The position numbers and the translations under genes were made by a program. 64,000 nt of DNA from an uncultured Bacteroidales bacterium. Its GTDB lineage: Bacteria; Bacteroidota; Bacteroidia; Bacteroidales; UBA932. Within the stretch, counting starts at the first letter, position 1. The number at the start of each line of letters is the position of its first letter. Under the pieces are notes generated by a model. The model did no database searches. It saw only the letters and a program-made list of their open reading frames with translations, and was not told where the DNA came from. Below are positions 53,322 to 62,112 of this stretch, in pieces. Where the stretch lies: the NCBI GenBank assembly GCA_934680015.1, contig CAKUSP010000002.1:1-64000 (forward strand), in the 5' to 3' direction.

Positions 53322-55388
53322 CTATCTATTAGGCTGTTGATCTATGACAGAACTTTTGGATACTTCGTTCGATGGAATTTCGAAGTAGTAATCCATGGCA
53401 TCGTACATGAGTTCCATTTCTCGGGCCATTTGGAAATTAGCATCAAAGAAATACTTTCCAGTTTCCGTGCTGTAGAATGGATAAAGTCCATGCAGACGAT
53501 AGCTGGAACCTTTTCCGAATCGAGAAGCGTCGCGCTGCTCTCCCCAGAAACCATTCCTTCCTTCGTCGTGTTGAACTCTCCATCGACGTATATCCCATTT
53601 GCTTTTATGTTCGAATGCCAATTCCTTTCTTCTTTCCCTTCTTACTTGATCGCGACCCTGTTGGTCTGGCGTTAGTTTGGAGTCGAGCAAATTGGCACCA
53701 GCTCTTTCTCTTATATCATTTATAGCTTGTGTGGCTATCTGTAGCATGTCATCTCCTTCGAGGGGAGAAGCAACACCATCTATAGATAGTTCTATGGCAG
53801 ATTCGGCAGCGGCTAAAAGCACATCGGCATATCGCATCAGGATAAATGGCTGTGCGGATTTTCCCTCTCCTCTAATGTAATTAGGGTCGGGATTAAGGTA
53901 TTTGCGTAGATAGAAGCCAGAAAGGTTGGCCTCATTATCTTTGACATCGTAGAATGGACCGTTTTCGCCGGCAGCTGTCATCTTGGTACCATCGGAAAGT
54001 TCCACTATCTCCTGGCCAGATTGAGCTCTTGGGCTTAGATATAGTGTTTTAGGTGCGTTCTTGTATTGAGGAAGATTCTGATAGAAATTCTCGGTAGCTC
54101 TGCTATATGAGTAGTCGCTCCATAGTGGAGATATTGGTGTGGACCCTGTATATATGCCTGCGCGAATCTCTATTGTCTGGTTACGGAATACATCACCAGG
54201 CAGAATTACATAGGCTCTAAGTCGTGGCTCTGCATTTTTAAAGAAATCCATCGTGGAGTCGAACATTAGATAGTGTCCCGAGGTATTATTATCGCCATCT
54301 GTTACCCTTATGGTGCCGTCTGGATATCTATCGAAGCCATCGAATAGTTCGACGAAGTCTAGTGAAGGACAACTTCCAGAGCATAGAGGATCTCTAAAGA
54401 TGAATGGTGAACTATATGCGTCAAGTCCGTGAGTAAGAGATGGATACTCATATTCCTTTACGAATATGTTCTCAGGGCTTGTAAGGTCGCTGAACATATC
54501 TACCATATTCTGGTACATGGCCTCTTTGTCTCCAGCTACCCATTTCTTCTTATACAGAGAGTATTTCCCACTATTCATTACTTCTCTTGCGGCCTTGTAT
54601 GCTTCGCTAAAATATCGGATATAGGCTTCCTTATAGGAACTACTATCGAATCCCATTACTCTAGTTTTTGCCTTGTTCCCTATTCCAGTAAGACGGCCAG
54701 TTACAGTTTCATTATATTTGGCCACACTTCCTGCATATAGCATGGCTTCTGCCTTGAAGGCTAGTGCCACATACTTATTGGCAAGTCCTGATAATACGGC
54801 AGTTTGCGGAAGTAAAGAGATGGCAGTGTCGAAATCTTCACAGATCTGATCCCATGTTTCTTCTTCACTTGAGCGTGGAATTTCTAGCTTCGAGGATTCG
54901 TTAGGGTAGGCAATAGTTTGGGTTACAAGAGGAATTCCACCGAATCTTCGTGCCATCTGGTAGAATACATATGCTCGTACAAAATAGCCTTGGCCCATAA
55001 AGAAGTTGAATTCTACCTCGGTAAAGTTCTCCTTATGCTCTGGTAATTCTTCTATTAGGTGATTGGCATCGTGAAGAAGAGTGAATGCGCTACTCCAAAA
55101 CGGGTTCTCTTCCGATCTAAATGTGCGGAACACATCGTCGCGGTTCATCGCCTCGCCACAACCATCAATTCCCAGAGTACCAAGCCATCCATTGAAATTA
55201 AATCCCCAAGCCGCCATATATTTGAAATCCTCAAATGGCATGTAGGAATATAAGCGTGTCATATAGATGGCCATACCTTTGCTAGATCCCATAAGGTCAT
55301 CGTCGGTAACGATATTCTTAGGTGTGAGATCCATATTGCATGCACATATGGATAACGCAGATATAATCAGTATAATTATCTTTTTCAT
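53322..55388 (-). CDS. SusD/RagB-family nutrient-binding lipoprotein
   Basis: A 688-residue SusD homologue with lipobox CAC (Cys17) and the SusD N-terminal and RagB C-terminal regions (RADVLLAAAE-like MRYADVLLAAAESAIE, RRERRKELAFEHKSKWDIRRW). It forms the lid over the SusC channel and delivers mannan oligosaccharides. It lies 10 bp after SusC. Confidence 0.95.
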   Translation of the reverse strand: MKKIIILIISALSICACNMDLTPKNIVTDDDLMGSSKGMAIYMTRLYSYMPFEDFKYMAAWGFNFNGWLGTLGIDGCGEAMNRDDVFRTFRSEENPFWSSAFTLLHDANHLIEELPEHKENFTEVEFNFFMGQGYFVRAYVFYQMARRFGGIPLVTQTIAYPNESSKLEIPRSSEEETWDQICEDFDTAISLLPQTAVLSGLANKYVALAFKAEAMLYAGSVAKYNETVTGRLTGIGNKAKTRVMGFDSSSYKEAYIRYFSEAYKAAREVMNSGKYSLYKKKWVAGDKEAMYQNMVDMFSDLTSPENIFVKEYEYPSLTHGLDAYSSPFIFRDPLCSGSCPSLDFVELFDGFDRYPDGTIRVTDGDNNTSGHYLMFDSTMDFFKNAEPRLRAYVILPGDVFRNQTIEIRAGIYTGSTPISPLWSDYSYSRATENFYQNLPQYKNAPKTLYLSPRAQSGQEIVELSDGTKMTAAGENGPFYDVKDNEANLSGFYLRKYLNPDPNYIRGEGKSAQPFILMRYADVLLAAAESAIELSIDGVASPLEGDDMLQIATQAINDIRERAGANLLDSKLTPDQQGRDQVRRERRKELAFEHKSKWDIRRWRVQHDEGRNGFWGEQRDASRFGKGSSYRLHGLYPFYSTETGKYFFDANFQMAREMELMYDAMDYYFEIPSNEVSKSSVIDQQPNR

Positions 55389-55398
55389 GTCGGTGTTT

Positions 55399-58300
55399 TT
55401 AGAAAGAAAGGTTCAATCCTAAACTAACGGTCTTGTTTAGTGGATACATCCGTCCATAATCTGAATCTGGGTGCTCTGGATCGACATATTTTATACCACA
55501 TAGAGTGAATAGATTATAAGCATTTATAAACATTCTGGTGGTGAATCCGTCTTTGTGCTTCTTAGGAAGGGTATAGCCTAACTCGATGCTCTTAAGTCTA
55601 AGGTATGAGGTGCTAACTCTATTAAATGATGAGTTCTTTTCGGGCGAATGTCCTGTAAAGGCGTAGTGACCACTTACCCATGTCAGTGATTGATCATAAG
55701 GATCTGAATATTCACCTTGAGGGTGCCATCTGTCGGTGAATTGTTCTAGTACACCGCCTCCGTTTGATCCCCAGATTGAGTATAAAGGTTCGTCGTACAT
55801 ATAGGAACCGAGAGCTGATCCTTGTAATAACATGCTTAAATCTAAACCTTTGTATTGACAATTCAAAGCCAATGAATAATTCATCCATGGAGTCTGATCA
55901 AAAGCGAATGGATGCTCGTCCAGACTGCTAATCTCGCCATCTCCATTCCAATCCAGGTATTTATAATCTCCCGGAAGCAAATTCCCTTCTTTATAAATAT
56001 CATAATTCCATATATCTTCCCAACTTTCGTATCTGCCCACGCCCTCATATCCGAATTGTACACCCTGATATCGATTGGTCAGGTTATCGTTACGCCATCT
56101 GTCGTATGAGTTACCATAAGGACCTTGTCCATATGCTTTTAGATTCTGTCTACGGGTAATGGAGGCGATTCCTTTAAGTGAATACTCGAATTCTCCGACT
56201 TTGTTTCTATGTGAGAGCTCCAATTCAAGACCTAAATTACGGTCACTATTTAGATTCTCTACTGGTGCGGATGCCCCAACTACAGTAGGTAGCGAAGATG
56301 TGTTCTGTCCGAAGACCCCATCCCTACTTCTTTCGAAGTAATCGAGTGTTATACCTAAAAGTCCATTCCATGCCTCGAAATCCACACCGATATTGAAGGT
56401 CTTTGATTTAAGCCATGTAATGTTAGTGTTAGGAAGTGGGGAAGTGCTTACGCCATATACAAGCTCGTTTCCAATTATATAGGCAGGTGCATAACCTGAG
56501 TAATAGCCTTTTTCTCCATCTACTCCAGTAGCAGGATAGATGTATCCGGCAAGCCATTCGTAATTTAATTCGCTGTCATCTCCTAGAGAACCATAACTAG
56601 CTCTAATTTTGAGTTGATTTATGGATGACAGTATTTCGCTATCTTTAAAGAATGGTTCTTCAGAGATTCTCCACCCTGCAGATAGAGAAGGGAAGAAGCC
56701 CCATTGATGTCCAGGTGCGAATTTCGAAGATCCATCATATCTGAATTGGCCTTCAATAAGATAGCGATTATCAAAGTTATAATTTAATCGACCTATAAAT
56801 GCTTGATATGCTATTTCGTAGAAGGAGTCGATATTGCTGTTTATATCTACAAAGGTGGATTGGGTTTTGTCTTTAAGTGCAGTAAGATAAGGGGAACTGA
56901 ATGCCAATTCTCCTATGAGGTAGTAGTTATCTCCTTTTCTCTTTTGTGCTTCATATCCGAATGTCGCGCCTATGTTGTGTTTGCCGAATGTACGGTTGTA
57001 TGATAGTATAACTTGAGCGAGCGCTTGCCACTTTGAGTAGAATTCTCTGGTAAGTCTGTTAGAGTGGTCGGAAAATTCCTTCGCAACATATTCACCGGTC
57101 AACTCGTCTTTAGCATAAAGATTGTAAGCTTTTCGGAAGAACTCGTTATCGTCTAATTTATAGTCGTAACTGAGCATCCCTTTAATGGATAGTCCTTTTA
57201 GAACATCTGTTAAAGTGCCGAAGTCATATTCAAGAGATGTAGCTCCCTGGAATTGTTTTTCGTTATAGTCTTTGTAACCAGATACTTCACGAGTCATCAT
57301 GGCTACAGTATTCTGCATAAGGTCTAGGCCTTCGTAGTTAAGCATTGTCTGCTGATCATCTGCATAGGCTGGAAATAATACGCCTTGTTTCCATAGGTTA
57401 CGGATGAGCGTAACGGCATCAGAGTCAGGACTTTTTCTAGTATCGGCAAATCCACTGATGTTGAGGTTGAATTTTAGTCCTTCGGTTATTGTGGCGTCGA
57501 TGTTAGATCGGATGTTGAATTTAGAATAATTCAGATCACCAGAACGGAAGAATCCCTCTTGATACAGATATCCCATGCTGGCGTAGTACTGGTATTTTTC
57601 ATTTCCTCCGCTTAAAGAGACATCATGCTGTGTTTGAGGCGCCATATCAGTAAACACTAAGGAGTTCCAGTCGGCAGCCTTTCGTGTGCCATTACGGTAT
57701 TGGTCCATAAATCCTTTTGTGAATGTTATGGATCCGCTTCCGTCCGATTTATTTAGGGCCATCTCGTTATAGAGGGTCATGGCATCTATCGCTCCGGCCA
57801 ATTTAGGCATGGTCGAAGGATGCTGAAAAGTGAAGGACCCGTTATACTGGACCTTCGATTTACCTTCGCTACCTTTCTTAGTGGTTACTAGGATAACACC
57901 ATTGCCACCTCGTACACCATAAATGGCGGCCGATGCATCTTTTAGAACTGATACATTTTCTATATCGTTAGCGTTGAGCCTTTGAAAGTCGGCAGTAGAA
58001 CGTGGAACTCCATCTATGATTACAAGTGGTTCACCAAGCCCTCGGATATCCATATTGTTGTTATATGTACCTGGTTCGGCTGATTTTTGCCAAATTCGCA
58101 CTCCAGAAACTCGTCCCGTTAGCATGTTTTGTGGGTTTTCGTTTTTTGTTTTAATCATATTGTCTCCACCTACACCAGAAATGGCACCCACTATGGATCC
58201 TTTTTTCTGTGTGCCATATCCTACCACTACGGCGTCTTCCAAAAAGGTGTTATCTGCTTTTAGCATGATGTTAATTGTGCTACGAGAGTCGATAGTTTCT

Positions 58301-58536
58301 AATCTTGTGGCAAAGCCCATGCAAGAAAATTCCAGTGTGCCGTCTTTGGGAGCATTTATTTGGTAATTTCCATTTTCGTCGGTTATGACTCCCATATTAG
58401 TGCCTTTGATTCTTACGCTAGCGCCATAAAGCGGAAGGGATGTATCGTCAAGCACCACTCCTGTTATGTTTATGTCTTGCGCACTGAGCGAAAGAGCGCA
58501 AGCTAATGAAAAAAGTAATGTTACAGCCTTTCTCAT
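55399..58536 (-). CDS. SusC/RagA-family TonB-linked outer-membrane transporter
   Basis: A 1045-residue importer. It has a signal peptide (MRKAVTLLFSLACALSLSAQ), a carboxypeptidase-regulatory-like domain (about 24-105), the SusC region FLEDAVVVGYGTQKKGSIVGAI, a plug domain (NVSVLKDASAAIYG, RGGNGVILVTTKKG) and a barrel. The start is ATG 58536, sharing ATGA with the stop of the GH76 gene; the longer frame to 58566 lies inside that gene. It takes up alpha-mannan oligosaccharides cut by GH76 (inferred from neighbours). Confidence 0.95.
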   Translation of the reverse strand: MRKAVTLLFSLACALSLSAQDINITGVVLDDTSLPLYGASVRIKGTNMGVITDENGNYQINAPKDGTLEFSCMGFATRLETIDSRSTINIMLKADNTFLEDAVVVGYGTQKKGSIVGAISGVGGDNMIKTKNENPQNMLTGRVSGVRIWQKSAEPGTYNNNMDIRGLGEPLVIIDGVPRSTADFQRLNANDIENVSVLKDASAAIYGVRGGNGVILVTTKKGSEGKSKVQYNGSFTFQHPSTMPKLAGAIDAMTLYNEMALNKSDGSGSITFTKGFMDQYRNGTRKAADWNSLVFTDMAPQTQHDVSLSGGNEKYQYYASMGYLYQEGFFRSGDLNYSKFNIRSNIDATITEGLKFNLNISGFADTRKSPDSDAVTLIRNLWKQGVLFPAYADDQQTMLNYEGLDLMQNTVAMMTREVSGYKDYNEKQFQGATSLEYDFGTLTDVLKGLSIKGMLSYDYKLDDNEFFRKAYNLYAKDELTGEYVAKEFSDHSNRLTREFYSKWQALAQVILSYNRTFGKHNIGATFGYEAQKRKGDNYYLIGELAFSSPYLTALKDKTQSTFVDINSNIDSFYEIAYQAFIGRLNYNFDNRYLIEGQFRYDGSSKFAPGHQWGFFPSLSAGWRISEEPFFKDSEILSSINQLKIRASYGSLGDDSELNYEWLAGYIYPATGVDGEKGYYSGYAPAYIIGNELVYGVSTSPLPNTNITWLKSKTFNIGVDFEAWNGLLGITLDYFERSRDGVFGQNTSSLPTVVGASAPVENLNSDRNLGLELELSHRNKVGEFEYSLKGIASITRRQNLKAYGQGPYGNSYDRWRNDNLTNRYQGVQFGYEGVGRYESWEDIWNYDIYKEGNLLPGDYKYLDWNGDGEISSLDEHPFAFDQTPWMNYSLALNCQYKGLDLSMLLQGSALGSYMYDEPLYSIWGSNGGGVLEQFTDRWHPQGEYSDPYDQSLTWVSGHYAFTGHSPEKNSSFNRVSTSYLRLKSIELGYTLPKKHKDGFTTRMFINAYNLFTLCGIKYVDPEHPDSDYGRMYPLNKTVSLGLNLSF

Positions 58537-59996
58537 AATGAGTTCTGTTTTGTGGTTATATTCCATTTGGCCAATACGGCATATTGTGCGGCAAAAGAGA
58601 ATGTAAACATTCCTTCTACATCATTTTTGAAGTTGAATACATTCCATCCATATAGTAAGCTTGATGGTAGCATGGCATCTTTAAGGTAATTATCCCATGC
58701 GTAGTCCAGGTTGGCCTGAAAGGTATTGATGTTGAAAGTTACATTCGAATAGAAAGCTGATGCATCCACCCAGCCACGCATGAGCACCCCATTGAACCAG
58801 TTATTAAAGCCAGTAATGTCGTATTCATAAAGGTCGGGTTTAGATGTAGATTTATGTGCGAAATATTGAAATGCTCTGGTGCATAGGGCCTTCATATCTT
58901 CTAGGTAGTCTTGTTTTCCTGTAACCCTATATAAGTCTGCGGCCCCTGAAAGCATGGTTCCGCTGTTGTACGAGTAAAATTCTCCGGTAGGAGATTCGAT
59001 GGCGTTATATCCTCTGTATTTAACTCCATCGATATATTCATATGCGATGTTATCTCCTCCATATCCTTTGGCTCCGAGCATATCCCAGTATACTCCATAG
59101 GTTTTGTTATATAGGTGTGATTTCATAAAATCATAGACCTTTTCAGCGTACATGAGATAGTAATCGCTTTTTTTCATAGTTTTGGTAAGTCTTGCTCTTT
59201 TTTCTCCTATGTAGCGATAGGTTATTTCTTCGTTGCTGTCTTTGTAGATCTCGTAAAGCCATACGAGTGGGCTTATGAATGGGCCGTTACTGCACGAGTG
59301 CTTCGTGTAATATCCCGGTCCCCATACTATGCCTCCATGCTCCTGCCCATTGTCTTCAATTGTAGTATCCCATCCATCTAATACATAAGTTGCAAGATAT
59401 TCTGCTTTTTCGAGGTATTGTGTATCTTCAGTAAGTCTGTATGATTCGAGAAGTTCTCGTGTAAGCCACTGTTGGTCATCGTAAACATTCATGACCCCCT
59501 CTACTTCTGCCTTATGAGGAGAACTTGCCCTATTTACCCCGTAAACTGTCCATTCTTTTGTCTGCGTGTAGGATGTTAGTGTAAATGTGCCTTCATACCA
59601 TTTAAGGTTTTCGACGAGCTCGTCGAGAATCTGTTTGTATGTTTGAAAGTAGTTATTATAGAAACTATCATCTCCAGCTTCTTTTAGAGCTACAAATCCA
59701 TGCATAATAGCATTTACTGCTTCTATAGCGCTTGTATACATCCATACGCTAGCTTTTTCATCAGATTTTTTCTTGGTAAAAGGATTATAGTATCGGGACA
59801 TGGCATAATCCGATGCCGTGAAATAATTAGTTTTGGCAGCAGCTACCATACTCATGGCTCTGGTCAAATTCTTTCGGGCCAGTTCCATCTCTTTATCATT
59901 GATTTCTGGAGTCGGATCTGGGCTAGGTTTGGCTTGAGGTGCGCAACTTGATAGTAGCAGAATGGAGAGCGCAAGAAAAAATCTAAGAGTTGACAT
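58533..59996 (-). CDS. GH76 endo-alpha-1,6-mannanase lipoprotein
   Basis: A 487-residue surface lipoprotein with lipobox LSSC (Cys18) and a GH76 (alpha/alpha)6 barrel. The paired catalytic aspartates are Asp173-Asp174 in NVYDDQQWLTR, and a second conserved region is GGIVWGPGYYTKHSCSNGPF. The enzyme cleaves the alpha-1,6-mannose backbone of fungal or mycobacterial-type mannans. A lipoprotein position outside the cell would provide fragments for SusCD. It is translationally coupled to SusC and separated from the upstream lipoprotein by a 12-bp-stem hairpin. Confidence 0.93.
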   Translation of the reverse strand: MSTLRFFLALSILLLSSCAPQAKPSPDPTPEINDKEMELARKNLTRAMSMVAAAKTNYFTASDYAMSRYYNPFTKKKSDEKASVWMYTSAIEAVNAIMHGFVALKEAGDDSFYNNYFQTYKQILDELVENLKWYEGTFTLTSYTQTKEWTVYGVNRASSPHKAEVEGVMNVYDDQQWLTRELLESYRLTEDTQYLEKAEYLATYVLDGWDTTIEDNGQEHGGIVWGPGYYTKHSCSNGPFISPLVWLYEIYKDSNEEITYRYIGEKRARLTKTMKKSDYYLMYAEKVYDFMKSHLYNKTYGVYWDMLGAKGYGGDNIAYEYIDGVKYRGYNAIESPTGEFYSYNSGTMLSGAADLYRVTGKQDYLEDMKALCTRAFQYFAHKSTSKPDLYEYDITGFNNWFNGVLMRGWVDASAFYSNVTFNINTFQANLDYAWDNYLKDAMLPSSLLYGWNVFNFKNDVEGMFTFSFAAQYAVLAKWNITTKQNSL

Positions 59997-60015
59997 GTTT
60001 ATAATAAATGAGAAA

Positions 60016-60047
60016 ATGGTCTGGGGGTTAACCTACCCCCGGACCAT
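60016..60047 (-). other. Stem-loop inside the PUL transcript
   Basis: A 12-bp stem (plus strand ATGGTCTGGGGG against CCCCCGGACCAT, one G-T pair) with an eight-base loop lies between the first PUL gene and the GH76 gene. On the minus strand it is followed by TTTTCTC, a short T tract. It fits a partial terminator or a 3'-end stabiliser that lets the first lipoprotein be made in excess of the rest. Confidence 0.8.
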
Positions 60048-60065
60048 CGTACTTGAATAATGTAA

Positions 60066-61913
60066 TTATTTTAGATTTATGCTATGGATGCAGAGTTTGT
60101 TCTCATCGTCATTCTGTTCCCCTTTGAATACGCCGAGCATTACGACTACATTCTTTCCATTGAATTCAGAAAGATCATACACGAACTGAGCATACTCCTC
60201 AGGAGTGTCTGCGCTACCATTTTCGTGGATGAATTTCCAGCATCCGTTGTCGGCAGCCTGGCCAACTGTAGTTTCAGGGGTGAGGTTTTTGACTGTACCA
60301 TCTTCTGTGATTACAGTTATTTTAAAGAATGTGGCATTAGATGAACTGAAATTGCGAGCATTTAGACCAAGTTTATTATGTCCTTGTGCGATAGCAAATT
60401 TAGCATAGAAATAAGACTGAGGTGCTGTGGTGCTTACTTCTGCGTCTCCTCCTTTTGTCTTGATTATAAAGCCCTCTCCTGCAAAAGGCTCATTGTCCTT
60501 TTCTACAGGCATGCAAGACCACCATGCTGCGAAATGGCCAGCTTTTCTCCAATTCTTGTATGCATCGCGGTACATTTCTGGTCCGTCTATATCTGCTCTT
60601 GGATCTGGAGATATTCCTATGAATTCAGAGAATTCTGTAACAGGCATAGTAGAGCGTACCATTTCCATGGTCATTTTGTAGTGCTCGTCTAGTCCAGGAA
60701 TATTTTCGCCAGGAAGATATCCCCACTCACTTGGCTGCTCCTTTGCAAATGCGATTCTGCGAAGCACAAGCTGTTTCCAATAATCACCTGTTTCCCAACG
60801 ATAAATACCGATAGCGATAACGACTTCTTTTCCTATGTACTTGCTGAGGTCGAATTTGTAGTCAGGGTTAGAGTAACTTTCGTTATATGACTCTATGATT
60901 TCTCCAATAAGTTCAGCTTGAGGTTCAGCTGCGCTAAGGTCTATTACCATAACACCCCAATGTGCAGGAGCATCTTCGCTACATGCATGAGTGCGCATCT
61001 TTATGGACATAATGCAGTTGTCTTCTGTAATGGATTTACGTCCAGCTAGATAAGAATCAAAGTTCTCGTGGTCTGCAGGATTCTGCCAATGACCTTCCGC
61101 TTCGCTGTTGCGAATCTGTATAGTAGTACCTTCATTTTGCTCTTCCCACCATCCATACCAGCTTGTAAGAGTGCCCATGAAATCGGTAGACCAATCGAAG
61201 TGTGGATAATCGTCACCATTCTTTCCTCCGCGGTATTCGTTATAGTGCCATACATCTACAGATTTTAGATCTTCTGCGGTCGCGCCTGGTAGAAGTTCTT
61301 TTGCTCCCATTCTAACGTCTTCTACGGTTACGACAAAGTCTCCAGTGAATTGATCCTTTGACACCTTTTTCTCTACATCTACGCAATCAGCCATGGTAAA
61401 TAGAAGAGTGTAATCGTCAATGGTCAGGTTTTCAAATAGGTATATACCGTTTTCGTCTGTGGTGGTAGTCTGCGCACCGGCGTTTAGACTTACATTTACG
61501 CCTTTCATGCCGGCATTACCATTGCGCGCGTCCAAGCATTTTCCTGTTATCTTGCATCCGGCGATAAGCATCTTGACGTTAACGGTAGCTTTTCCATCTT
61601 TAAATGAGTTAACGTTTATAGTAGAAGATGTGGTCGCATATCCGTCCTTTATGAATGTGATGGTTTGCTTGTCCATAGGAACATTTTGGATGGTGTATGA
61701 TCCATCAACAGATGTAATGGCTTTAAGTTCGGTACCTTTAACCGATACTTCTACATCTATTATAGGTGTACCCAACTCATCTGTTACTATGCCCGCAACT
61801 GTCCCTTTAGGTGTTTCTACGATGTTCTCTTTTTCTTTACAAGAGTTCGTAAGTAGCGTTGCTGCGATCATTATCGCTGCGCTCGCCATTTTAAATAGTT
61901 TTGTGTGTCTCAT
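60066..61913 (-). CDS. Predicted surface glycan-binding lipoprotein, first gene of the mannan PUL
   Basis: A 615-residue lipoprotein with lipobox LTNSC (Cys25). Two carboxypeptidase-regulatory-like beta domains (about 35-115 and 118-200) act as a stalk. Two related roughly 150-residue beta-sandwich units follow; each ends in a similar strand pair, FDLSKYIGKEVVIAIGIYRW (near residue 370) and YDLSEFNGKNVVVMLGVFKG (near residue 590), a pattern typical of galactose-binding-like/CBM folds. There are no catalytic motifs. Its position ahead of GH76 and SusCD suggests a mannan-binding surface protein not of the SusE/F type. The family is not recognised. Confidence 0.75.
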   Translation of the reverse strand: MRHTKLFKMASAAIMIAATLLTNSCKEKENIVETPKGTVAGIVTDELGTPIIDVEVSVKGTELKAITSVDGSYTIQNVPMDKQTITFIKDGYATTSSTINVNSFKDGKATVNVKMLIAGCKITGKCLDARNGNAGMKGVNVSLNAGAQTTTTDENGIYLFENLTIDDYTLLFTMADCVDVEKKVSKDQFTGDFVVTVEDVRMGAKELLPGATAEDLKSVDVWHYNEYRGGKNGDDYPHFDWSTDFMGTLTSWYGWWEEQNEGTTIQIRNSEAEGHWQNPADHENFDSYLAGRKSITEDNCIMSIKMRTHACSEDAPAHWGVMVIDLSAAEPQAELIGEIIESYNESYSNPDYKFDLSKYIGKEVVIAIGIYRWETGDYWKQLVLRRIAFAKEQPSEWGYLPGENIPGLDEHYKMTMEMVRSTMPVTEFSEFIGISPDPRADIDGPEMYRDAYKNWRKAGHFAAWWSCMPVEKDNEPFAGEGFIIKTKGGDAEVSTTAPQSYFYAKFAIAQGHNKLGLNARNFSSSNATFFKITVITEDGTVKNLTPETTVGQAADNGCWKFIHENGSADTPEEYAQFVYDLSEFNGKNVVVMLGVFKGEQNDDENKLCIHSINLK

Positions 61914-62112
61914 AACAATGTGTGATTAGAAAATATTCTGTTAATTATTGCTTTAGTCAAATATTGAACACAAAGTAAACTTATGTAGGTTAAATATAAG
62001 GTTAAACGATGGTTAATACAAAAAAATAATTCATTAATACTACATGATTAGAGTTTCTTTGGAATTATATTTTAAAGTTTTTAAATTTGTTGCATAACAC
62101 TAAAGGGGTTAA
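61914..62112. promoter_or_regulatory. Divergent control region of the PUL and its predicted regulator
   Basis: This 199-bp AT-rich spacer contains the plus-strand promoter of the regulator gene at its right end. Towards the PUL, only imperfect minus-strand -7 candidates are seen (AATATTTG and TTACTTTG around 61960-61980), as expected if an activator is required. No large inverted repeat was found. Confidence 0.55.
62058..62089 (+). promoter_or_regulatory. Complete -33/-7 promoter of the kelch-domain regulator gene
   Basis: TTTG at 62058-62061 and TAAATTTG at 62082-62089 are separated by 20 bp, the consensus Bacteroidetes arrangement. The -7 box lies 23 nt before ATG 62113. Confidence 0.75.
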
